A stretch of DNA of 29,708 nt from JBHGBB01 sp041946755 (GTDB lineage Bacteria > UBP4 > UBA4092 > JAOAEQ01), in assembly GCA_041946755.1 (NCBI GenBank), contig JBHGBB010000019.1, positions 1-29,708 on the forward strand, given 5' to 3'. The notes under the pieces are model-generated. The model saw only the letters and a program-made list of their open reading frames with translations, did not search any database and was not told where the DNA came from. This document shows, one piece after another, positions 16,140-23,548 of the stretch (its first letter is position 1; every line of letters starts with the position of its first letter). The position numbers and the translations under genes are program-made.

Positions 16140-17645
16140 ATGCATAAAAAAGTCACAGTTTTCCTTTTTATATTCTTACTAACCTTTTCTATTAGCAGAG
16201 CTGATTGGATTTCTGTCGCTCCGGGGGTAGACTATTCCTCCTATACCATTGCCGGTCCAGTGCGGGTATTTGCTACTCGGATGAGTCGCGCTTCGACGAA
16301 TATGTATATTGATACCTGCTTGGGGCAAGGGAGGCTGCGGAGTTATTATAATACCGAAAAGGTTAGTAGTATGGCATCAAGATATAACGATTCGATTAGT
16401 TATTGGGGGAGTATTACCTCAGATACCAAGTATTGGGGAAATCGGGCGCAAGTGGTTGCTGCGATTAACGGCGATTTCTTTGATTTAGGCGGTACGGGTG
16501 ATGCTACCAATGGTGTGATTCATTCCGGTTGGTTCTGTAAATCATTTTCCGGTCAAACTTATCCTAAAGGAAATGGTTTTGTCTGGAAATCTGATCGGAC
16601 ATGTGTTTTAGCAGGATATATTGCCGGGGAAGATACGACCAATCTGGTTATCATAACGTCTGTTGGTTCAACCACAATTTCTCATGTCAACCGATCTCGC
16701 GGGACGAATGAACTTATCCTTTATACCCCGCAATATGCGGAACGAACGTATACCGATAATACTGGTACTGAAGTTTTAGTGCACATGACGCAACCGACGC
16801 TTATCTATCCAACCACCACCGTATATTATTCCATCGGGACTATTCTACAGGTTAACAAAAGCCAAGGCTCGACTATGATACCATTTGATGGCGTTGTTTT
16901 ATCAGCGAGTGGGACGAAAACCACCTGGCTCAATCAATGTAGTCCTGGACAAGAAGTTAAAATTCAGCTGCATCTCAAAGTAAGTCGGTATACTGGAAAA
17001 ATCCCGGCACAAGATTGGACTCGGGCATATTCTTTTGTCGGGGGGCAATATTACTGTGTTATCAGCAGTCAGGTTCCGACGACTGATTGGTCTACCACCT
17101 CAAGTTTAGTTACTACTCGGCATCCGCGAACCTGTGTCGCATACAATTCAACCTATATATATTTCGTTATTGCTGATGGGCGAACTTCGAATAGTATTGG
17201 GATGACCATTCCGGAGTTAGGATATTTCTGCCGGGATACCTTATCAGCGGAGTTTGCCGTTAATCTTGATGGCGGAGGGTCTTCGGCACTCTGGGTTAAT
17301 GGTCAAATAAAAAATCATCCTTCGAGTGGTTCAGAGCGATCGGATGCGAATGGATTAATGATGGTTAATGTCGTTCCGATGAGTAAATCTACAACTTTTT
17401 ATACCGGAAAACCAATATATCTGATGTCTGGCAAACAGATTCGTTCAGGTCCGGGAACAAATTTTGGAGTGGTAACAACTTCATCTATGATACAAGGAGG
17501 AACAATAGGTGCGCATGCACTAAATGGAATTTATGCCAAGGGAAAGAATTGGTGGTACCTGAATTTGAATGGACTTGAAGGTTGGGCTGCCGAAACTGAT
17601 TTGACGCAAATCCCAATTCAACTCCTTGATTTTGAATTGAACTAA
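16140..17645 (+). CDS. Secreted phosphodiester glycosidase (NAGPA domain) with SH3b domain, paralogue 3
   Basis: A 501-residue third paralogue, the most diverged. Signal peptide at residues 1-21 (SISRA-DW). The NAGPA domain shows VVAAINGDFF at 105-114, HPRTCVAYN near 328-336, ADG at 345-347 and LDGGGSSALW at 376-385, so the key motifs are intact. SH3b at about 425-487 (IRSGPGTNFGVV, KNWWYLNLNG, EGWAAETDL). The chain ends IPIQLLDFELN, the same terminal motif as paralogue 2 but stopping there. The start has no Shine-Dalgarno and sits 9 bases after a long hairpin, so its expression may be separately controlled. It is 53 bases upstream of the GH20 gene, suggesting co-transcription. Confidence 0.87.
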   Translation: MHKKVTVFLFIFLLTFSISRADWISVAPGVDYSSYTIAGPVRVFATRMSRASTNMYIDTCLGQGRLRSYYNTEKVSSMASRYNDSISYWGSITSDTKYWGNRAQVVAAINGDFFDLGGTGDATNGVIHSGWFCKSFSGQTYPKGNGFVWKSDRTCVLAGYIAGEDTTNLVIITSVGSTTISHVNRSRGTNELILYTPQYAERTYTDNTGTEVLVHMTQPTLIYPTTTVYYSIGTILQVNKSQGSTMIPFDGVVLSASGTKTTWLNQCSPGQEVKIQLHLKVSRYTGKIPAQDWTRAYSFVGGQYYCVISSQVPTTDWSTTSSLVTTRHPRTCVAYNSTYIYFVIADGRTSNSIGMTIPELGYFCRDTLSAEFAVNLDGGGSSALWVNGQIKNHPSSGSERSDANGLMMVNVVPMSKSTTFYTGKPIYLMSGKQIRSGPGTNFGVVTTSSMIQGGTIGAHALNGIYAKGKNWWYLNLNGLEGWAAETDLTQIPIQLLDFELN

Positions 17646-17698
17646 TACTAGAAATTGTAAAACTAAGATAACTCAATGATTAAGAGGAGATATGGAGC

Positions 17699-20602
17699 AT
17701 GGATATGAAATTGTTTTCGTTACCGTTTATGTTAACGCTTTTTATCGGAATTATAACTTCTACTAATATTGGATTAGCCGCACCACGATATGATATCTCA
17801 GAAAAAGTCGGCGATATGGACTTTAAATATATTCCCGGGCAAGGGGTAAAACTATCGATATCCGGTATCCCGGTATTAAGCCAGAGTTCGATGTGGGTGA
17901 TGGCTCCCGGCTGGATATCTCGTATCTATGGTATGAACGACCAGCCGAAATTAATACAAGAAGCGACGATTGAACCATATCAAGGGGGAAAGAAAATCGT
18001 TTTACATCATTATCTATCTCCGGATCGTAACTGCCCATTCTCAGGAACGGAAACGTTTATCCTTTTACCGGATAATACCTATACCACCAGTATCGAGTTT
18101 ACTCTTGCCCAAGATACCCCCGCCATTATCGAATGGAATGTCGGTGGATTCAATCCCTTCCTTATCATTGGAAAAACCTTTAGTGCGATTACCGGCGAAG
18201 CGAATATCCCTATTCATGGAACCGTACCAGTAGAAGCGGTCGGTGGTAAGATTGCTGAGAGTACTATCGCTCGCGGTTTTAGATCGATAATCTTGGATTC
18301 GCGACTTGGTCCGATCGAAATATCTTCGGATCCGAATAGCAATCCCATCTTTTTCGATTATCGGAAAAATCAATGGGCGGATGAAAATAAACCGGTATTT
18401 TGGCTGGGATTGCTCGAACGAGATATTCCGTTCAATAAGAAGATGGTCTATACTTTTTCCCTGAAGTTTCCGAAACAGAAGAAATTCGAATCGACCATGG
18501 CTAAAACTTCGATGAGTCGCCTACCGATAAAGAAAGTGTTGGATGCCCAAATCCCGAATTGGGAACAGAATTATATTATGCCGATTCCGAAACAATTGAA
18601 ATATACCGGCAAGCTCTTTCCGTTATCGAATCAAACCAAAATATATATTGGTAAAAACCCGACTCCGGGAGTCGAAAATGCATTGGCATTCTTTCTTAAA
18701 GACTTAAAAGACTTATATCAAATCGAACCGCGGATAATAAAAGATGAATATGCAGAAAATGCAGTAGAGAGACCATCAATTTATATCGGCGAAGCACCCC
18801 GGTGTATCAATCCATCAACAATTTGTACCCGGGCACATTTACCGGTACCGGAGAATAAAGAAGGATATTCACTTCTCGTTGATAATAATCTTGTTAGTGT
18901 TGCTGCAAATAGCGAACCGGGAATATTTTATGGATTAACCAGTTTAATTCAATTAGCTAAGGTAACGGAAGAAGGTATCTATCTAAAAGGAGCGGAAATA
19001 ATCGATTATCCGGCATTATCGTTCCGCGGGATTCATTGTTTATCCGGGAAAGATGCGGGAGATGAAATCGCGAAAGCGGTGCGTACCCTTATGGCGAGGT
19101 ATAAGATCAATTCGCTGCTCTGGCAGGTAGAATATCTGCGCTGGGACTCGCATCCGGAAATTGCTAGCGCGCAATATGGGATAACGAAAACTGATGCCCA
19201 AAAAGTAATCGATGCGGCAAAACAGAATAATATCGAAATTATCCCTATGGTTCCATCGCTTGGCCATACCGAATGGATTTTTGCCAATAACCAGCATCTG
19301 GATTTGGCTGAAGACCCGGATAAACCGTATGCATATTGTGTTACCAACCCCGATACCTATAAGTTTATCTATAGTATTTTTGAAGAAGCGATAGCGTTTT
19401 TTAAACCGCGATATTTCCATATCGGGCATGACGAAATTACCACCGATGCCCGGTTTCCGAACCGCAGTTTAAAATATGGCAAGACAGCTACTGACCTGAT
19501 TATGGAAGATACCAATCGACTCCATGATTGGTTTACCGAACGAGGGATTAAAGTAATGCTTTGGGGCGATATGTTTCTTAATCGGGATGAATCACCTTCG
19601 TCAGCATTTGCCCCAACAGTAGCAGAAGCAAAAAAACGAAGAGCACTCCTACCGAAAGATATCACCATTTGCGATTGGCATTATGATGCTACCGATACTC
19701 CAGATGCTTTTCCCTCGTTAAAACTTTGGAAAGATGAAGGGTATGATGCAATCGGTTCCGGCTGGTATTTTGCTAATAACATTCGGAATCTAGCGAAAGC
19801 TTGCGTTATTAATGGGAATAAAGGATATCTGCAAACCACCTGGGCGGGATTCAATTTCAAAATCGATGGGAATGAACCGAGTTGGTTCCAATATTGGGCA
19901 TATCTCTGGGCGGCGAATTATGCCTGGACTGGAGATAATGTTGATGCGGCTAAACTGCCATTTAGTGCCAAACAGGTTTTTCTCGATGTTTGGTCGCAGC
20001 GGAAGCCGGTGCTAAAGAAGAAATCAGGATTCATGATCGATTTACAGCAACTCTATAACCGCCGATTGAGTGATGATACTCAGAAAATCGGATGGATGGG
20101 ATATGGTGCAGACTTAGATTTAACTTCGTTTCCCAAGCTGCAAAATCTTTTTGGAGAAACGCAATTTCTGATTAACTCCAATGCGCAGGATGAATCGGCA
20201 ATATTCTTAGCCGGGAAATTTAATCCTAAAGGAAGTTATCCGCAACAGATTAATATTCCGGTTGCGAATTCAATCGCAACCGAATTGCATTTCTTACTTA
20301 CCGCAGCATTTCGTACCAGTGATAATACCGAGGCCGGAGCGATAAATATTACTTACACCGATGGAACAAAGAAAAGCGTTAAATTAATTTATGGGAGAAA
20401 CTTATTTGCGTTTAACGATGTTCGTACCGGATTGGGCTGCCGATTAGTGTGGCAGGGGACTGCGAAACTCGGCCAGCCGGTCGGGATGTGGGATGTTATC
20501 TGGCAGAATCCGGAGCCGAAGAAAAAAATTAAACTGATTTCGATCCGATCTACCGGCACCGAAGCCAGTCCGATTTTGTTAGCAATAACCGGGATAAATT
20601 AA
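17699..20602 (+). CDS. Secreted GH20-like beta-N-acetylhexosaminidase
   Basis: A 967-residue exported enzyme. Residues 1-28 form a signal peptide (IGLAA-PR). Residues ~30-270 are a beta-sandwich domain I cannot name. Residues ~285-440 match the zincin-like GH20b domain that precedes GH20 barrels. The catalytic barrel runs from about 445 to 800: YPALSFRGIHCLSG opens it, and HIGHDEI at 574-580 gives the Asp578-Glu579 pair of the GH20 HxGGDE motif, with His in place of the second Gly. By family it cleaves terminal beta-linked GlcNAc or GalNAc with substrate-assisted catalysis. The ~810-967 tail is another beta domain, perhaps carbohydrate-binding. GAGGAG lies 9 bases before the ATG at 17699; an in-frame ATG at 17705 is also possible. 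It follows three phosphodiester glycosidases, suggesting stepwise breakdown of an amino-sugar polymer. Confidence 0.85.
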   Translation: MDMKLFSLPFMLTLFIGIITSTNIGLAAPRYDISEKVGDMDFKYIPGQGVKLSISGIPVLSQSSMWVMAPGWISRIYGMNDQPKLIQEATIEPYQGGKKIVLHHYLSPDRNCPFSGTETFILLPDNTYTTSIEFTLAQDTPAIIEWNVGGFNPFLIIGKTFSAITGEANIPIHGTVPVEAVGGKIAESTIARGFRSIILDSRLGPIEISSDPNSNPIFFDYRKNQWADENKPVFWLGLLERDIPFNKKMVYTFSLKFPKQKKFESTMAKTSMSRLPIKKVLDAQIPNWEQNYIMPIPKQLKYTGKLFPLSNQTKIYIGKNPTPGVENALAFFLKDLKDLYQIEPRIIKDEYAENAVERPSIYIGEAPRCINPSTICTRAHLPVPENKEGYSLLVDNNLVSVAANSEPGIFYGLTSLIQLAKVTEEGIYLKGAEIIDYPALSFRGIHCLSGKDAGDEIAKAVRTLMARYKINSLLWQVEYLRWDSHPEIASAQYGITKTDAQKVIDAAKQNNIEIIPMVPSLGHTEWIFANNQHLDLAEDPDKPYAYCVTNPDTYKFIYSIFEEAIAFFKPRYFHIGHDEITTDARFPNRSLKYGKTATDLIMEDTNRLHDWFTERGIKVMLWGDMFLNRDESPSSAFAPTVAEAKKRRALLPKDITICDWHYDATDTPDAFPSLKLWKDEGYDAIGSGWYFANNIRNLAKACVINGNKGYLQTTWAGFNFKIDGNEPSWFQYWAYLWAANYAWTGDNVDAAKLPFSAKQVFLDVWSQRKPVLKKKSGFMIDLQQLYNRRLSDDTQKIGWMGYGADLDLTSFPKLQNLFGETQFLINSNAQDESAIFLAGKFNPKGSYPQQINIPVANSIATELHFLLTAAFRTSDNTEAGAINITYTDGTKKSVKLIYGRNLFAFNDVRTGLGCRLVWQGTAKLGQPVGMWDVIWQNPEPKKKIKLISIRSTGTEASPILLAITGIN

Positions 20603-21071
20603 TGAATGGCTTTATATAAATAATGAGATAGTTTTTATTCGAACCCCCCGGTTACCTTATTATTTATTTAATGCTAGTGGCTATTTTAAACTTAAAAAAT
20701 AGGGGTATATTACGTATATAAGATAATCGATAATCGCGATTTCTATCCGGTTTTATTTTAGCAGCAACTGAATTTTTACCAAATAGGAAGAATTATTCTT
20801 TTAAAGATTTCAAGACAAATAGGTTATTATCAACATTTATGTTAAGAATTTAAATCCTAGTATTCATCTAGCCTAGAAGTCTATCCTATAATAAATTTTT
20901 TTATTCCTTAATCTAACAATACTTAAGCCCATCTATCTTATTCACAAAAACAGGAGAATCTCCTTGGCGGTTCCATTTCGATAACATCCATTTAGAGGAG
21001 AGGGTTGGAAATTGATCGGGTCATTTCCCAACCATTTCCGGTATAAAAAGCTAATAAATCAAAAAAAAGAC
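20603..21071. other. AT-rich non-coding region with several dyads
   Basis: No gene found on either strand. Dyads include AATCGCGATT at 20732-20741, AGGAGA-A-TCTCCT at 20952-20964, and a longer imperfect hairpin at about 21003-21035 (GGTTGGAAAT pairing with ATTTCCCAACC, one bulged base). None has a following T-tract. Their position just upstream of the promoter at 21072 makes them candidate operators. Confidence 0.5.
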
Positions 21072-21101
21072 TTGACAATGGTTATAAAAGTCTGCTATAT
21101 T
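21072..21101 (+). promoter_or_regulatory. Sigma-70 promoter with extended -10
   Basis: A perfect TTGACA at 21072-21077 and TATATT at 21096-21101, with TGC directly before the -10 (extended form). The spacer is 18 bases. Transcription would start near 21108, giving a leader of about 220 bases before the first start codon. Confidence 0.75.
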
Positions 21102-21107
21102 ACCAAA

Positions 21108-21310
21108 AACGTGAATAAGTCAGAATTATATATTTTTAGTATCTAATGCACACGTAAAACATCAGGGAAACCAAAGGCGATAAGGGAAACCAAGCGACTT
21201 ATTAATCACAAAAATGTAAATAAATTGAAGTTTCGATTTAATCAAAAAAGTATAAATTTAACTTAACTTAAGGTTTACAAGATAGAAGCATATAGTGACA
21301 ACATAATAAT
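21108..21310 (+). ncRNA. Candidate structured 5' leader RNA
   Basis: The predicted 5' end can form a closing stem: AATAAGTC (21114-21121) pairs perfectly with GACTTATT (21196-21203), and GTG/CAC (21111-21113 with 21207-21209) extends it past a 3-base bulge. Inside lies a tandem repeat, AGGGAAACCAA at 21164-21174 and again at 21183-21193, each followed by a GCGA. ACGTG (21109-21113) can instead pair with CACGT (21151-21155), giving an alternative fold. I recognise no known riboswitch class. Confidence 0.4.
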
Positions 21311-21385
21311 GAAAGGAGGGGAGCGTTCATGAAATTAGGTTTAAATAAAGCTGTTAATAAAGATAAGAAAGGAGGAAAGTTAACT

Positions 21386-23365
21386 ATGAAGAAATGTTAT
21401 GTATTATCAATGATAGTTTTAGTCGTTATATTAACCAGCACCGTTTTTGCCGGGATTCAAGACCTCTGGTCAGTGAGTATTAGTACTGCGCGACTAAATC
21501 CACGAGCGATGTGTTTTAATCCTGCTACCGGTCATCTCCTGGTTACCAATAGTGTTGAATCAACCATATTCGTTTATGATACTACCGGTCAGTATGTAAA
21601 ATCGATGAATAACGGTGGGTTCCCATTTTCCGGCGGATTTTTTCCGTACGATTTAGATGTCACTCAAGATGGAGTAATTTACGCATTGCATTATTCACAA
21701 GGTAGTGTATATCGCTGGGAGACTGAAGATTCGATTCCAACGGTAGCGTTAGGCGTGGGGACAACCAGTATCCGCGGGATGAAAGTTGTTGGAACTGGAG
21801 CGAATACCATTATCTATACTACTTTTGCAACCGGAAGTTGTCGGATGTTTCTACCCACTTCGATATCGGATTACACCACATTCCAAGCAGCAGAAACATT
21901 TGGCGATGGGAGTGTCGGATTGTGGGCAGTCACTGCAGCCGGCGATACCGCTAATGCAGTAGTTTATGCAATCCAGCCGGTAGGGGCTCCATGGCAATTC
22001 GCTAGTTTTACTAAAAACAATGGTACCTGGAGTAAAAATGTTAATTTCAAAGGAACCTATCGGCGGTATGCAACGATGATGGAAGTATGTCCTACCAATA
22101 ACGATCTATATATGATCCAATATTATACGAGTACAGATGCTGCGTTTGCCAATAATAACGTGCGTCATGACCGGGTTCTAGTCCGGCTTGATGGAGTGAC
22201 AGGTGTGCAAAAAGAAGTTTTTGAAGTTGCAACCACCATCCCGAACTCATATGTATCCAACGGTACCGATTTATCCTTTGATACCGCGAACCATATTATC
22301 TACTGGCTGTTTAGTGTCGGAGCGAGCACAGCAGTGCCGGCAGGTAACCTGCTCCTAGGGGCTGTGAAATATACTGATGAACCATCTACTTTGAAGGTTT
22401 ATGAAATTCCGGCGATTACAATTGATGGTAGTGCCGCTGATTGGCCGGGATATGTTATGGAGACCGCAGTAGAGTGGAGCTGTTATCCGCATAATACGAC
22501 GTATCTCGGACCCAGCGATTATGCCGGAAAAGTTAAAACTGCCTGGAATCATTACGAGAATCGGTTCTATATCTTTGCAGAAGTTGCCGATGATATCACG
22601 GTTAGCCAAGATACCTGGTCATCAATATGGTATGGAGAAGACTTAGCCGGATTCTATTTTAATGCTAATAATGCATATGATTCCACGTTACCAGCTACCG
22701 CTATCCAACAGTTGATCATTAAACTCAACGGAATGAATCGTAATGGTTCATTTAGCGCAGGAGGTCCTGCCTCGTATAGTAACTATACCATCACTGGCGT
22801 TCAGATTGCGATCGATACAACCAGCACTCCGGGAAAAAGAACTTATGAAATCTCGATTCCGATATACAATTCGCTCGATTCCACAGGAGTCGGTGCATTG
22901 CGGATTTTAACTCCGAATGAATATCTTGGATTCGATGCGGAATATGTTGATCAGGATGGGTCTCCTGATAGTAATACGACCTATAAATGGTATGCCTATT
23001 CACCGGCGCAATCGAAATTGTCGGTTGGCCATCGAATAGGTACTGCACTTATTAAGGGTATTATCATCAGTCCGGATTATAATCACATCGACCCGGTTGG
23101 CAAGACGGAATATTTCACTCAATCGGGCGGAAAACTGCCAATTGTTTGGAATAGCAGTGCGCCAAGTGTAGGCAGTATCGATTCCACCGGATTATTTACC
23201 GCACTATCGAATGGGACGACTACGATTACCGTTACCGATGCTGATGGAATTAATAGTTTACCGGTAGTAATTAGTGTTGTTCCAACGAGTGCACCGCTCA
23301 GTTCGGAACCGAAGCAGAATCAGATTATCAGAAAAGCCGTGATTCGATTCGAGTTATTTAACTAG
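21386..23365 (+). CDS. Secreted protein: propeller-like region, CBM9-like domain, BIG2 domain (paralogue 1)
   Basis: A 659-residue exported protein. Residues 1-22 are a signal peptide (TVFAG-IQ). Residues ~25-335 are beta-rich, with MCFNPATGHLLVTN and YDTTGQYVKSMNNGG, resembling an NHL/DUF4623-type beta-propeller. From about 340 to 550 a CBM9-like domain follows (AITIDGSAADWPG, VKTAWNHYENRFYIFAEV, EDLAGFYFNANN, YEISIPIYN), a fold that binds carbohydrate ends. About 575-645 is a BIG2-type Ig domain (GKLPIVWNSSAPSVGSIDST). No catalytic motif, so a glycan-binding surface or matrix role is likely. AAAGGAGG at 21368-21375 precedes this ATG. An in-frame ATG at 21329 has an equally strong AAAGGAGG (21312-21319) and would add 19 basic residues. 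A 15-base-stem terminator follows. Confidence 0.8.
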   Translation: MKKCYVLSMIVLVVILTSTVFAGIQDLWSVSISTARLNPRAMCFNPATGHLLVTNSVESTIFVYDTTGQYVKSMNNGGFPFSGGFFPYDLDVTQDGVIYALHYSQGSVYRWETEDSIPTVALGVGTTSIRGMKVVGTGANTIIYTTFATGSCRMFLPTSISDYTTFQAAETFGDGSVGLWAVTAAGDTANAVVYAIQPVGAPWQFASFTKNNGTWSKNVNFKGTYRRYATMMEVCPTNNDLYMIQYYTSTDAAFANNNVRHDRVLVRLDGVTGVQKEVFEVATTIPNSYVSNGTDLSFDTANHIIYWLFSVGASTAVPAGNLLLGAVKYTDEPSTLKVYEIPAITIDGSAADWPGYVMETAVEWSCYPHNTTYLGPSDYAGKVKTAWNHYENRFYIFAEVADDITVSQDTWSSIWYGEDLAGFYFNANNAYDSTLPATAIQQLIIKLNGMNRNGSFSAGGPASYSNYTITGVQIAIDTTSTPGKRTYEISIPIYNSLDSTGVGALRILTPNEYLGFDAEYVDQDGSPDSNTTYKWYAYSPAQSKLSVGHRIGTALIKGIIISPDYNHIDPVGKTEYFTQSGGKLPIVWNSSAPSVGSIDSTGLFTALSNGTTTITVTDADGINSLPVVISVVPTSAPLSSEPKQNQIIRKAVIRFELFN

Positions 23366-23395
23366 ATGATGCGTAATTAGGCAGATAAACCAATA

Positions 23396-23440
23396 GTTGG
23401 TGAAAGAAAAAAAGATTTATTTTCTTTCACCAACTTTGTA
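23396..23440 (+). terminator. Intrinsic terminator after the first CBM9-like gene
   Basis: GTTGGTGAAAGAAAA (23396-23410) and TTTTCTTTCACCAAC (23420-23434) form a perfect 15-base stem with a 9-base loop, followed by TTTGTAT. It lies 30 bases after the stop codon. Confidence 0.8.
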
Positions 23441-23548
23441 TAACCTCGACGGTAACATAGTAAAAGAAGTAAGTTTCAAATTATGGTACATAGCAATTCG
23501 TATATTTTGAAAGCTACTTTATTAGGAAAGGAAGGGAAATTAGCTACA

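Noticed and set aside
21164..21193. CRISPR array
   Set aside because: Only two short repeat units with an 8-base gap, no proper spacers, and no cas genes anywhere in the window.
21151..21203. Cyclic-di-GMP-I (GEMM) riboswitch
   Set aside because: GG-AAACC words are present, but the GACGCAAAGCC segment and the tetraloop-receptor layout of the class are absent.
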